In this document: in pieces, positions 17,634 through 26,774 of the stretch
Layout: the number at the start of each line of letters is the position of its first letter
How positions within the stretch are numbered: position 1 is the first letter of the stretch
Source of the DNA: a bacterium
GTDB taxonomy: Bacteria; Electryoneota; B3-LCP
Reading direction: 5' to 3'
Assembly (NCBI GenBank): GCA_026394195.1
Contig: JAPKYS010000057.1
Span: 1 to 64,000 of the forward strand
DNA: 64,000 nucleotides
Notes under the pieces: model-generated
What the model was told of the DNA's origin: nothing
Seen by the model: only the letters and a program-made list of their open reading frames with translations
Database searches by the model: none
Position numbers and translations under genes: made by a program

Positions 17634-19325
17634 TTGAAAACCATACGCTCGATCCTGATCATTCTAATTTTAGGAATCCTGGCCGCGCCTCTTACCGCTT
17701 CGGCAGGCCGAACCTGGGTTTTCTTCAAAGATAAAGGATATCAAACCCAGAGAGATCTTCAACAGGCTTTGAAAACCGAGGAATTGAGGCTGCTCCCGTC
17801 TACACGGTCACGTCTTCAAAAGGTCCGCCCAGCCGGGGGCCTGCTGTGCGAGCAGGATCTTCCCGTTTTCCCCTTCTATCTGGATGCTATTGAAAAAGCC
17901 GTTCAGCAGAAACCGCACGCCGTCAGTCGTACTCTTAATGCAGCCACCTTCCTTTTAGATTCCAAACAGATGGAAATGGTTGCAAATTTTCCCTTCGTGA
18001 GCGCGATCCAGCCGGTTCGGCAATTTAAATCCGATCCTGAACCCTTAAGTCCGCAAAAGTCGAACAACCGCACCGTTCAGGATTCTCTCTTCTATGGCGA
18101 CTCCTACCTGCAGAACCAGATCGGCAATTTCGTAGCAGCTCATGACCACGGCTACACCGGGCAGGGAATATTCGTTGGCATGCTGGATGCCGGGTGGGAT
18201 ACTCTGCAACACCCCTGCTTTGATTCATTAGAGATTATCGCTACCTGGGATTTCGTCAACGGAGATTCCAGCGTCGCCAATGATCCGGGTCAGTTGGGTA
18301 TTGGTTCTCATGGAACCGCCACGTTGTCTTGTATGGCGGGATTAGACCCCGGTAATCTGGTTGGTACAGCCTACGGCATTTCCGTAGCTCTGGCGAAGAC
18401 GGAAAATACTCAGTCTGAGCTTCCGGTCGAGGAGGACAACTGGATTGCCGGCATCGAATGGCTGGATTCGCTGGGTTGTGTCTTAGTGACCAGTTCAGTC
18501 TCCTACTACAATTTCGATGACGGCTCCTCCTATTCTTATTCGGACCTGGATGGCAACACCGCTCCCATTACCATTGCCGCCGATTATGAGGTTCAGCGCG
18601 GCATCGTGGTCGTCAATTCCATGGGGAATCGGGGCAATTACACGTATCCCAATAATAAAATGAAAGTGCCGGCAGACGGCGACAGCGTCCTATCGGTAGG
18701 GGCGGTTCAGGGCGATTCAAGCCGCGCATCATTTTCGTCGCTGGGTCCAACCTATGATCAGCGCACCAAACCGGATCTTGTGGCGTTAGGTTCATCGGTT
18801 AAGGTAGCTGTCAGAGCCCCATATCCCTACGAGTATAGCTCCGGGACTTCATTCTCCACACCGATTACTGCCGGAGCCTGCGCGCTGCTGCTCCAGGCTG
18901 TACCGGGACTGACGCCGATGCAGGTGCAGAGCTATCTCAAAAACAGCGCCACACAGGCTGAAAATCCTGATACTCTGCTGGGTTGGGGTGTCTATGACGT
19001 CTGGCGAGCCATCCAGACCGCGCTCAGCGCCGTGCCGGGCGGAGAAATCAAACCGCTACCCGCTAACTTTGTGATCCTTTCTGCGCATCCCAATCCGTTT
19101 AACTCAACTCTGAACGTCTATCTGACCCTGCCCGCGCCGGGAGAGTTTACTCTGGGCGTCTTTGATCTGCAAGGGCGAAGAATAACCAGCCTGACCAGCA
19201 AATCGCATAATCCTGGTCTCCGAACTTTTATCTGGGATGCCAAGGCGCAATCGTCGGGGATTTATCTGATTCGTGCAGGGACAGTCTGGGGCGAAAAAAC
19301 CTGTAAGGTGGTCTTACTAAAATAG
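17634..19325 (+). CDS. Secreted subtilisin-like serine protease with sorting tail
   Basis: A TTG start at 17634 is supported by AAGGTGA 6 nt upstream and gives a signal peptide (residues 1-24). The 563-aa S8 protease has its catalytic triad at D185 (GMLDAGW), H226 (GSHGTA) and S406 (SGTSFSTP), with an oxyanion-hole Asn in NSMGNRG. Residues 25-150 look like an inhibitor-type propeptide. The last ~85 residues contain HPNPFNSTLNVYLTLP and end KVVLLK, the type IX-like sorting domain. It is therefore likely exported and fixed at the cell surface or released. Genes just downstream on the same strand may be cotranscribed. Confidence 0.92.
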   Translation: MKTIRSILIILILGILAAPLTASAGRTWVFFKDKGYQTQRDLQQALKTEELRLLPSTRSRLQKVRPAGGLLCEQDLPVFPFYLDAIEKAVQQKPHAVSRTLNAATFLLDSKQMEMVANFPFVSAIQPVRQFKSDPEPLSPQKSNNRTVQDSLFYGDSYLQNQIGNFVAAHDHGYTGQGIFVGMLDAGWDTLQHPCFDSLEIIATWDFVNGDSSVANDPGQLGIGSHGTATLSCMAGLDPGNLVGTAYGISVALAKTENTQSELPVEEDNWIAGIEWLDSLGCVLVTSSVSYYNFDDGSSYSYSDLDGNTAPITIAADYEVQRGIVVVNSMGNRGNYTYPNNKMKVPADGDSVLSVGAVQGDSSRASFSSLGPTYDQRTKPDLVALGSSVKVAVRAPYPYEYSSGTSFSTPITAGACALLLQAVPGLTPMQVQSYLKNSATQAENPDTLLGWGVYDVWRAIQTALSAVPGGEIKPLPANFVILSAHPNPFNSTLNVYLTLPAPGEFTLGVFDLQGRRITSLTSKSHNPGLRTFIWDAKAQSSGIYLIRAGTVWGEKTCKVVLLK

Positions 19326-19361
19326 CAGTAATTCAATCTTGTTTGCGATGGGAGTAGTGCC

Positions 19362-19823
19362 ATGACAGATCAGGAAATCTATAATCACGAACCGATCGCC
19401 ATCTTCGGCGTTTCCAGCCAGAGAAAAAGCTTCGGCACAGCCGTATTTCAGGAGCTGCGCAAGAAGGGAACAAGCGTTTACGCCATCAATCCTAAAGGCG
19501 GAATGGTGGATGGTCAGACGGTTTTTACGTCGCTGAAGCAGCTTCCAGAGCGCGCCGCCGCTGCGGTGATATTAGTCCGAGGCGAAGGTGCTATCGAGGC
19601 CGTGGAAGAGTGTTCACGGGAAGGGGTCAATATCGTCTGGCTGCAAGGAGCGTCAAATACACCCGAACTGCGCAAGCTCTGCAAGGAGCTGGAATTGCAG
19701 TTAGTCTCCGGACCTTGCATTCTCATGCCTATGGGTGGATTTCCGCACAATGTCCATCGGTTCTTTTATAATCTCTTCGGTGGTAATAAAAAGCCCGAAA
19801 ACGAGAGTGCGGCTTCGGTTTGA
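19362..19823 (+). CDS. CoA-binding (Rossmann) domain protein
   Basis: The 153-aa protein is the length of stand-alone CoA_binding_2 proteins. It begins with a Rossmann motif IAIFGVSSQRKSFGTAV and has AINPKGG and PMGGFPHNVHRFFYN. It resembles the CoA-binding part of succinyl-CoA synthetase alpha and the YccU family. Its role is unclear, possibly CoA-linked regulation. It sits 36 nt after the subtilase and 44 nt before the STAS gene, so an operon is plausible. Confidence 0.82.
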   Translation: MTDQEIYNHEPIAIFGVSSQRKSFGTAVFQELRKKGTSVYAINPKGGMVDGQTVFTSLKQLPERAAAAVILVRGEGAIEAVEECSREGVNIVWLQGASNTPELRKLCKELELQLVSGPCILMPMGGFPHNVHRFFYNLFGGNKKPENESAASV

Positions 19824-19867
19824 AAAATAGCCTTGGTGCAAGGCGTTCATTGATTCAGGAGGCATCC

Positions 19868-20212
19868 ATGTCAGGAATGACACTAAAGGTCGATGAGATC
19901 AAGAACAGCGTGGTTTTTCACCTGGGCGGCAGAGTCATGTACGAACGCGATTCCCTGGTGTTCCGTCATGAATTGGACCAAGCGCTCTCCCAGGGGAAAC
20001 AAAAGATCATCCTCGATCTATCCGAAGTCACAGCCATGTCTTCCACCGGCCTGGGGATCCTGATTGCAGCCTACCGGGTTGTGAAAGATAAGGGCGGAAC
20101 CCTGAAATTAGCGCAGCTTTCGGTGAAAGTTCGCTCCATTCTGGAAACCACCCGGTTGATTTCAATCTTCGAGGTATTCGACAACCTCGACGATGCAATG
20201 AAGAAAGTATGA
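19868..20212 (+). CDS. STAS-domain anti-sigma factor antagonist
   Basis: The ATG at 19868 has AGGAGG upstream (114 aa). The SpoIIAA-like STAS fold is seen in KQKIILDLSEVTAMSSTGLGILIAAYRVV, where the Ser after AMS is the usual phosphorylation site, and in a C-terminal helix FEVFDNLDDAMKKV. Such proteins bind an anti-sigma kinase when unphosphorylated. The partner kinase is not in this window. Confidence 0.9.
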   Translation: MSGMTLKVDEIKNSVVFHLGGRVMYERDSLVFRHELDQALSQGKQKIILDLSEVTAMSSTGLGILIAAYRVVKDKGGTLKLAQLSVKVRSILETTRLISIFEVFDNLDDAMKKV

Positions 20213-20265
20213 ATTGCCTTCCATCTGACTTTTCATCGAGTGAAAACAATAACAGGAGATCATCT

Positions 20266-21591
20266 ATGAAATACTGCCTTACTCTGTGGCTATTGGTCGC
20301 CGCATCCGCTCTGGCGCAGGACCTGTCGGTGACGGTGTATAACCAGGACCTCGGTCTGATCCGCGAGATCCGCCAGGTCGAGGTCAAGAAGGGGGCATTT
20401 ACGCTGGAAGCTGCCGACGTCGCCGCCCAGATCGATCCGACCTCTGTGCATTTGAAGCTGGATGGAGTAGCCCTGCTGGATCAGGATTTCGAGTATGACC
20501 TGGTATCCCGGGACCGCCTGCTGGAACGCTATCTCGATCAGGATATCGAGGTCTTCACCGAAAAAGGCGACCTATTTTCAGGCAAGCTGCTTTCGGCGTC
20601 CGGTACACAATTAATCCTCAAATCGAAAGAGGGACAGGTGCAGGTGATCAGCCCTGACGCGGTGCGCGACGTGCGCTTCGGTGAGCTTCCGGGAGGACTG
20701 CGCACCCGCCCCACGCTGGTCTGGTCTATGATTGGCGATAAAGCCGGCAAACAATCCGCTGAACTTTCCTACATGACGCACGGACTAAACTGGCATGCAG
20801 AATACGTCGTGGTGACCCCTGAAAAATCGGATAAACTGGACGTCAGCTCCTGGGTCTCCATCGAAAATAACTCCGGCGCTACGTATGAAAACGCCAAGCT
20901 GAAACTGATGGCAGGCGAGGTGCAGGTGATTCAACCGCCCGGACCCTTCGATGGTGGGAGGAATCGGGTGTTCGCCGAAGCGCAAATGGCTAAAGGCGCC
21001 CAAGGTTTTGAAGAAAAACCATTCTTTGAATATCACCTTTACACTCTGGCGAGACCTGCGACGCTGAAGGACCGCCAGACCAAGCAAATCGCTCTCTTCG
21101 AACCGGCGACCGTCACCTCCAGGCGCGAATATGTCAGCACCGATGGCGGTGACGTCAAGGTGAACCTGGTCTTCAAGAATGAGAAGAAAGCCGGATTGGG
21201 AATACCGCTGCCAGCAGGCAAAGTGCGCGTTTATCAAAAGGATTCCGATGGATCTCTGGAATTTGTCGGCGAGGATCAGATCGATCACACGCCTGAAGAT
21301 GAAGAAGTCCGCTTAACCGTCGGTTCCGCCTTCGATATCAAAGCCGAACGTGAAATGACCGACCAGCGTCAGGTTTCCGACCGGGTGCGCGATGAATCCT
21401 ACAAGATCAGCCTGCGCAACCACAAGAAAGAGAATGTGGAGATCAAGGTGGTAGAACACGCCTGGGGAACCTGGGAAATCCTGCAATCTTCGCATACCTA
21501 CGCAAAGAAGAACGCCACTACTATCGAATTCACTATACCGGTGGAAGCCGGCAAAGAAGTCATTCTAACCTACAGTGTCCGACACCGATAA
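20266..21591 (+). CDS. Exported DUF4139 domain protein
   Basis: The start is the ATG at 20266 (441 aa), with AGGAG 8 nt upstream; a frame extension upstream overlaps the STAS gene and is not used. Signal peptide residues 1-17 end at ALAQ. The body is the beta-rich DUF4139 domain: LSVTVYNQDLGLIREIR, SYMTHGLNWHAEYVV, and the C-terminal ENVEIKVVEHAWGTW. Function is unknown; the family is exported or periplasmic. The 3' end overlaps the recG start by 17 nt, implying coupling. Confidence 0.85.
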   Translation: MKYCLTLWLLVAASALAQDLSVTVYNQDLGLIREIRQVEVKKGAFTLEAADVAAQIDPTSVHLKLDGVALLDQDFEYDLVSRDRLLERYLDQDIEVFTEKGDLFSGKLLSASGTQLILKSKEGQVQVISPDAVRDVRFGELPGGLRTRPTLVWSMIGDKAGKQSAELSYMTHGLNWHAEYVVVTPEKSDKLDVSSWVSIENNSGATYENAKLKLMAGEVQVIQPPGPFDGGRNRVFAEAQMAKGAQGFEEKPFFEYHLYTLARPATLKDRQTKQIALFEPATVTSRREYVSTDGGDVKVNLVFKNEKKAGLGIPLPAGKVRVYQKDSDGSLEFVGEDQIDHTPEDEEVRLTVGSAFDIKAEREMTDQRQVSDRVRDESYKISLRNHKKENVEIKVVEHAWGTWEILQSSHTYAKKNATTIEFTIPVEAGKEVILTYSVRHR

Positions 21592-23749
21592 AGCCCCGCC
21601 TGCTCAGGCGGCAGCGCCACCGGCGGCCGGTCCCCGGAAATTGGCGCGCGGCGATCTCCGCACCGAGGTGCAGTTCATCCCCAAGGTGGGACCTCAGCGA
21701 GCCCGGCAACTGGATCGCGTTGGCATCAAGACGCTGGGAGATCTGCTCTATTACCTGCCGCGCCGCTATCTGGATCGTTCGTTGATCGTCCCCATCAACG
21801 CTCTCGATCTATCCGATCGCGAGGTGACGGTGGTGGGCAAGGTGGTCAATTTCGGCCTGTTCGGAGGCGGCAGAGTCGCGCGCCGCTTCGAAGTAACCCT
21901 CACCGACGGCACCGGAGTTTTGCTCGGCGTGTGGTTCCAGGGCTTACAGTACTGGATAGGCGCCTTCCAACCGGGTGAACACGTCGCTTTCAGCGGCAAG
22001 GCTCAGTACTACCGCGAACGCTTGCAGATGAGTCACCCCGCTGTGGATTTCCTGGACGAACAGGAGAGCCTGGGCTTAAAAGCCAAGACCGGCGCTATCA
22101 TCTCGCTCTATCCTTCCGGGGAACAGCTTACTAAGGTGGGATTGGACAGCCGGGGCATTCGCCGCATCATGGCGGAGGGCTTGAACCTGGCGAAAGGGAT
22201 GATCCCCGAATTTCTCCCCCCGGATTTGATGAAGCGGCACGCCCTGCTCTCGCGAGCGGACGCTCTGCAGCAGGTGCATTTCCCCGACAGCATGACTAAG
22301 AAAGAGGCGGGTTGGCGCAGGCTGAAATACGAAGAGATGTTTTCCGTGCAGGTGACCCTGGCGCTGCGGCAGTTCAAGCGAAAACACCGTCAGCAGGGGA
22401 ATGCATTCCCCCGCCCTGCCCGCGGAGGCTTGACGGCGCAAGCTGTAAAAAAGCTGCCGTTTCAGCTCACCGATGGGCAGTTATCCGTCCTGACCGATAT
22501 CCGCAAAGACATGGAAGCTCCCCACCCCATGAACCGGCTGCTGCAAGGGGACGTTGGATCGGGGAAAACGGCGGTGGCAGTCATCGCTCTGATGATGGCA
22601 GCTGAAGGCGGTTATCAGGGAGCTCTCATGGTTCCCACCGAAGTGCTGGCTGAACAGCATCACCGCACCTGGGAACCGTTTTTTCAAGCGTTAGGCATTA
22701 AAAGCGCCCTGCTGATCGGCGGTCTGGGCGTGGCGGCGAGACGCCAAGCGCTGGACCAGATCAGTTCGGGTCAGGCGCAGGTGGTGATCGGCACGCACGC
22801 TCTGATCCAGGAAAAGGTGCAGTTTTCCCGGCTGGGTCTGGTGATCGTGGACGAACAGCATCGCTTCGGAGTGGCGCAGCGACTGAAATTGCGGCAGAAG
22901 GGTCAGACTCCCGATGTCCTGGTGTTAACCGCCACACCCATCCCGCGCTCGCTGGCGCTGACGATCTACGGCGATCTGGAAATATCGCTCTTAAAGGAGC
23001 GGCCGGGGCACCGTCAGCCGATCAAGACTCTGATTCGCAGCAGCCGCGATCTGGAAAAAATCATCGCCTTCCTGAAAAAGGAATTCGACAAAGGTCGGCA
23101 GGCGTTCATGGTCTACCCGCTGGTGGAAGCCTCGGAAAAGCTGGACTTGCAGGCCGCCGTCGAAGCCTACGAGGAGTTCCATGTTGGCGCTCTGCAGAAA
23201 TACCGCTTGGGTTTGGTGCATGGCAGGCTGCTCTTAGAAGAGAAAGACCGGGTGATGCGGCAGTTTTCCCGAGGCGAACTGGACCTGCTGATCGCCACCT
23301 CGGTGGTGGAAGTGGGCATCGACGTGCCCAACGCTACGGTGATGGTGGTCATGGCGGCGCAGCGTTTCGGGCTGTCGCAACTGCACCAGCTGCGGGGTCG
23401 CATCGGCAGAGGCGTTCATCCGGGAGTGTGCGCTTTAGTGGCGGATTACCCCATGTCTTCCGATGCTAAAGACCGGCTGACCGCTCTGGAAAAGACCGAG
23501 GACGGTTTCGTCATCGCCGAAGAGGACCTGCGCATCCGCGGCGGCGGCGAATTTTTCGGCACACGCCAGCACGGCGCACCCGACTTCAAGATTGCCGACC
23601 CTATCGCCGACCGTATGCTGCTGGAAATCGCCCGGCAGGACGCCTTCGATACCGTGCGCCAAGATCCGGGTCTGAACAGTTACCCGACTCTGCGAGCCCA
23701 CTTCCAGCAAGCCTGGGGCGAGAAGATGGAGTTGATGGACGTAGGGTGA
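21575..23749 (+). CDS. recG: ATP-dependent DNA helicase RecG
   Basis: The 724-aa protein has a helix-hairpin-helix/OB wedge domain (VGPQRARQLDRVGIKTLGDLLYYLPRRYLD) and the helicase core: Walker A GDVGSGKT near residue 327, DEQHRFG as the DEAD-box variant, TATPIPRSLALT, and the C-terminal QLHQLRGRIGRG. RecG reverses stalled replication forks and processes Holliday junctions. The GTG start at 21575 lies inside the DUF4139 gene and lacks a clear binding site. Length matches the family. Confidence 0.96.
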   Translation: MSDTDKAPPAQAAAPPAAGPRKLARGDLRTEVQFIPKVGPQRARQLDRVGIKTLGDLLYYLPRRYLDRSLIVPINALDLSDREVTVVGKVVNFGLFGGGRVARRFEVTLTDGTGVLLGVWFQGLQYWIGAFQPGEHVAFSGKAQYYRERLQMSHPAVDFLDEQESLGLKAKTGAIISLYPSGEQLTKVGLDSRGIRRIMAEGLNLAKGMIPEFLPPDLMKRHALLSRADALQQVHFPDSMTKKEAGWRRLKYEEMFSVQVTLALRQFKRKHRQQGNAFPRPARGGLTAQAVKKLPFQLTDGQLSVLTDIRKDMEAPHPMNRLLQGDVGSGKTAVAVIALMMAAEGGYQGALMVPTEVLAEQHHRTWEPFFQALGIKSALLIGGLGVAARRQALDQISSGQAQVVIGTHALIQEKVQFSRLGLVIVDEQHRFGVAQRLKLRQKGQTPDVLVLTATPIPRSLALTIYGDLEISLLKERPGHRQPIKTLIRSSRDLEKIIAFLKKEFDKGRQAFMVYPLVEASEKLDLQAAVEAYEEFHVGALQKYRLGLVHGRLLLEEKDRVMRQFSRGELDLLIATSVVEVGIDVPNATVMVVMAAQRFGLSQLHQLRGRIGRGVHPGVCALVADYPMSSDAKDRLTALEKTEDGFVIAEEDLRIRGGGEFFGTRQHGAPDFKIADPIADRMLLEIARQDAFDTVRQDPGLNSYPTLRAHFQQAWGEKMELMDVG

Positions 23750-23755
23750 GAAGTA

Positions 23756-23790
23756 GGTTGCTGGTTGCTTGTGGCTGGTTGCTGGAAAAA
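23756..23790. repeat. Heptamer stutter tract T4
   Basis: 7-nt units GGTTGCT, GGTTGCT, TGTGGCT, GGTTGCT, GGAAAAA, starting 7 nt after the recG stop. The same words occur inverted at 25960-26001. Confidence 0.8.
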
Positions 23791-23995
23791 GAAGGGTAGA
23801 GCGGCAGCTCGCTGCCGCAGCCATCCCTTTGGGGCTGCCGCAAAAGAAGTCGGAACCGCTGTAAACGCTGATAAAAACACGCGTTGCGACAGGTCCTTAA
23901 CGTAGCGGTGAGCTGAAGATGGAGAAGAGGGAAAGTGTGGTGTAGGATCTCGAATCTCCGTGGGTGATAAGAGGTGCGGAGTAGTGGAGGTGGGA

Positions 23996-24796
23996 ATGGC
24001 ACAGAGAAAGGAATTAGCTTCAATGTCTCGAATTATCGCTTTCTTTCGTAGTTTCTTCACAAGATCAGTAAATTGCGATTGTGAGGAACTTAGAATTCAA
24101 AAATCCTTGCGAAATTGGACTATAATAATGGCATTAGGTGCGTGCCTTGCCGCTGGTTTTACTTATCGTTACGTAAAAATTACGGAGAAACTGTTAGAGA
24201 ATGCTAACAAAAGTAGCAACGTAGCTGCAAAAACTTTCGAAAGTGCACAAAAAGCTTACAGAGTAGAGTACCGGCCTTATGTCGTGTATGAACGATTAGT
24301 AATCGACATTGGTGAGGGATCTTCAGATGATATAACTGGCTACAGCAAGTTCGATGTCATTGTAACCGCTTTCTGCAGTAACTATGGAAAAACTCCTGGG
24401 TTTGTTAAATCTAAGTTGATTGTTAGTGCTGATAGCTCTCTATCTGACAGTTTATTTAACAACTACTCAGAACATTTAAAGTCAAATCTCCGACAAACAG
24501 TCTTGAATGAAAAAGAAGGTAACGTACGAGAATCCTTTGCAGTATTTGTTCCAACTTCACCGAAGAAAGGGAGATCCTATATTGAGCTGTCTTGTGGTGA
24601 TCAAATCAAGTTAGGTCACATCAAGGACACTAATGATTTCATTTTATATTGTCATGGTATATTTGTCTATGATGCAATTCCCGGTTTAATCGATAAACCT
24701 GCTAAAAGTCGGTTTACAGAAAAAATCATTCTTAAAGGCCTAACCATCACTAATCCAACAGATTACCATGAAACCATACACGAATCTTGGGAATAA
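23996..24796 (+). CDS. Membrane-anchored protein of unknown function
   Basis: The ATG at 23996 has GGAGG upstream (266 aa). An N-terminal basic segment with Cys pair CDCEE is followed by a hydrophobic helix (TIIMALGACLAAGFTYRYV) at about residues 40-60 and a ~200-residue soluble domain with beta strands. The sequence is AT-rich relative to recG and parA. I do not recognise it. It lies in an islet bounded by inverted heptamer tracts and could be acquired. Confidence 0.65.
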   Translation: MAQRKELASMSRIIAFFRSFFTRSVNCDCEELRIQKSLRNWTIIMALGACLAAGFTYRYVKITEKLLENANKSSNVAAKTFESAQKAYRVEYRPYVVYERLVIDIGEGSSDDITGYSKFDVIVTAFCSNYGKTPGFVKSKLIVSADSSLSDSLFNNYSEHLKSNLRQTVLNEKEGNVRESFAVFVPTSPKKGRSYIELSCGDQIKLGHIKDTNDFILYCHGIFVYDAIPGLIDKPAKSRFTEKIILKGLTITNPTDYHETIHESWE

Positions 24797-24843
24797 GTAC
24801 ATTGTAAAAAGATCAATTTATTCATGATAGAGGCAGCCTAGGT

Positions 24844-24970
24844 GTCCCCCATCTCTGGCGGGTGGCCTGGTCAACTTGTCGCTTTGCGACCCCTTCGGGG
24901 TTGACCAGGTATATTTATAGTAAACCCGGCTAACGAGTTAGCCGGGCCACCCACCCGTAGAGCGGTGGGG
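24844..24970. repeat. Compound palindromic element
   Basis: Nested inverted repeats: GGTGGCC (24861-24867) with GGCCACC (24945-24951), CCTGGTCAAC (24866-24875) with GTTGACCAGG (24900-24909), and CCCGGCTAAC (24925-24934) with GTTAGCCGGG (24937-24946). The RNA or DNA could fold into a two-arm cloverleaf. It is non-coding. Confidence 0.65.
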
Positions 24971-25009
24971 CAGTAGGAATTCAAAGTAAGCTATAATAAG
25001 GAGTAAAGA

Positions 25010-25612
25010 ATGATGAACCATAAAGCAATTATAATTAAAAGTCTTGCTTTTGGGGCAGGATTCGGAGGCGCTGCAGCTTTAATACTTGTAATAGCGATTC
25101 TTCATTATGTAAGCCCTAAAAAATGGGATAATAAAGCAATAATTGCTAATTATGACAGAACCGATACCTTAGCAAATAATAAGGAATATTGGAATTATGA
25201 TGTACCGAGAGCTCTAGCCGCTGGCCTCTCGGAAGAAGATATCTGGGATTTTTTAGGTGGAAAAGGATATAGTCGGAAAGAGATTAATTTCCTATTGGGT
25301 GGGGGTAAAGGTAATAAACTTGTGTATTACTTCATTCTCCAGAATCGCAGTAAAAATGATTTTTCGGTTTCGGGTGATTTCGAAAATAATCCGATATTCT
25401 TTCTATTTCCAAATGATGTACAGATATCAGATTCAAGTCGAATATGCTGGGTTGATTATCAAAAACCGGTTTTTGTTCCTGCGGGTCACAAAATGCGATT
25501 TGCTGTACATTTAAATTACCCATCATATGCAAATAATGAAATTAAGAGGCTTGAGGGATTTGTTATGTATGATAAAATCAATCATTTTGAAATTCAATTA
25601 AAACTAAGATAG
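25010..25612 (+). CDS. Membrane-anchored hypothetical protein, AT-rich islet
   Basis: The 200-aa protein has AAGGAG upstream of its ATG. Residues about 12-32 form one hydrophobic helix (LAFGAGFGGAAALILVIAIL). The soluble part has a helical stretch (LAAGLSEEDIWDFLGGKGYS) and a beta-rich C-terminus. No family recognised. Its composition is AT-rich like the gene at 23996, and both lie in the recG-parA islet. Confidence 0.65.
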   Translation: MMNHKAIIIKSLAFGAGFGGAAALILVIAILHYVSPKKWDNKAIIANYDRTDTLANNKEYWNYDVPRALAAGLSEEDIWDFLGGKGYSRKEINFLLGGGKGNKLVYYFILQNRSKNDFSVSGDFENNPIFFLFPNDVQISDSSRICWVDYQKPVFVPAGHKMRFAVHLNYPSYANNEIKRLEGFVMYDKINHFEIQLKLR

Positions 25613-25871
25613 TGGAGGTATAGGATGAGTTGGCCAGGGGTGCCCCCCACCTCTGCTGTGGGTAGGTTTCGGGTCGGGGCAAGCCCGACCTCTACGCAGC
25701 ATTTTCATCAGTGTAATCAGGGAAATCAGGGGTTCAGGCTCTTCTTGCCCCGTTCACGGGGCTTCCATAGATGTAGCCCGGTCATTTATGGCCGGGCGGA
25801 GTAGCGGCATCATGCAAGCAGCCGATTCCCGACGCGCTTCGCTTGCGGGAATGACAATGCGTCTTTTTTTC

Positions 25872-25941
25872 CATTCTTCATTCTGGCTTCTGAATTCTTG
25901 TTTTTTCATTCTTAACTCATAACTCATCATTCATAATTGGT
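25872..25941. repeat. Heptamer stutter tract T5
   Basis: Ten consecutive 7-nt units including CATTCTT, CATTCTG, GCTTCTG, AATTCTT, GTTTTTT, CATTCTT, AACTCAT, AACTCAT, CATTCAT, AATTGGT. The word drifts along the tract while the 7-nt period holds. Confidence 0.8.
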
Positions 25942-25959
25942 CGCTCCGACTGCGGCGAC

Positions 25960-26001
25960 TTTTTCCAGCAACCAGCCACCAGCTACTAGCAACCAGCAAC
26001 C
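25960..26001. repeat. Heptamer stutter tract T6, inverted copy of T4
   Basis: 7-nt units TTTTTCC, AGCAACC, AGCCACC, AGCTACT, AGCAACC, AGCAACC, ending 5 nt before the parA ATG. The reverse complement matches tract T4 unit by unit. Confidence 0.8.
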
Positions 26002-26006
26002 ATTTA

Positions 26007-26774
26007 ATGTCAAAAATCATCGCCATTGCCAACCAGAAGGGCGGAGTGGGAAAGACCACCACCGCCGTCAATCTTGCCTGCTTCCTTGCCGCGGCTGAAA
26101 AGCGAACTCTGCTGATCGACGTGGACCCGCAAGCCAACGCGACGTCCGGGCTGGGCATCGGTAAAGAACAGCGCCAGCGCTGCATCTACGACGTCCTGAT
26201 CGACGGGATGGACCCGGCGGAGACTCTGCAGGATACCCAGCTGGAGTTCCTCAAAGTCCTGCCGTCCGACATTAAGCTGGTCGGAGCAGAAATCGAGCTG
26301 GTGCCGCGCGAGCACCGCGAGTCCATCCTAAAAGCAGCAATAGAATCCTTGCGCTCGCAGTTTGAATACATTATATTGGACTGCCCCCCCTCGTTGGGGC
26401 TGCTGACCCTGAACAGTCTGACCGCCGCCGATTCGGTGCTGATCCCCATTCAGTGCGAATATTACGCTCTGGAAGGCATCAGCCAACTGCTGAACACCGT
26501 CCGGCTGGTGCAGAAGCATCTGAACATCAATCTGCAGATCGAGGGAGTACTGCTGACCATGTTCGACCCGCGCCTGAACCTATCCAAGCAGGTGCGGGAT
26601 GAGGTACGCAAATATTTCGACGCCAAGGTCTTCCAGACCGTGGTCTACCGTAACGTGAAGTTGTCGGAAGCGCCCTCCTTCGGCAAGCCGATCATCTTCT
26701 ACGATATCGCTTCCCGGGGAGCGCAGAATTACTTACAATTGGCTCAGGAGATCATTGAGCATGAGCAAGGATAG
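26007..26774 (+). CDS. parA: ParA/Soj chromosome partitioning ATPase
   Basis: The 255-aa protein has the deviant Walker A KGGVGKTTTAVNL near residues 10-22, LIDVDPQANATSGLG and ILDCPPSLGLLTLN, all diagnostic of ParA-type ATPases. It moves or loads ParB-parS complexes. There is no ribosome binding site: the ATG follows directly on heptamer tract T6, so the native leader may have been replaced. The gene overlaps parB by 14 nt. Confidence 0.95.
   Translation: MSKIIAIANQKGGVGKTTTAVNLACFLAAAEKRTLLIDVDPQANATSGLGIGKEQRQRCIYDVLIDGMDPAETLQDTQLEFLKVLPSDIKLVGAEIELVPREHRESILKAAIESLRSQFEYIILDCPPSLGLLTLNSLTAADSVLIPIQCEYYALEGISQLLNTVRLVQKHLNINLQIEGVLLTMFDPRLNLSKQVRDEVRKYFDAKVFQTVVYRNVKLSEAPSFGKPIIFYDIASRGAQNYLQLAQEIIEHEQG

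Larger units (their letters stand above)
25613..26006. other. 394-nt non-coding region with palindromes and repeats
   Basis: The stretch contains a GGTCGGG...GCCCGACC palindrome near 25672, GCCCCG/CGGGGC and AGCCCGG/CCGGGC hairpins near 25747-25797, a half REP-like GATTCCCG...CGGGAATGAC near 25822-25853, and stutter tracts T5 and T6. No gene was seen. Confidence 0.6.

Noticed and set aside
25872..26001. Possible CRISPR array between recG and parA
   Set aside because: Units are 7 nt without spacers and the words drift. There are no 25-40-nt repeats or cas genes.
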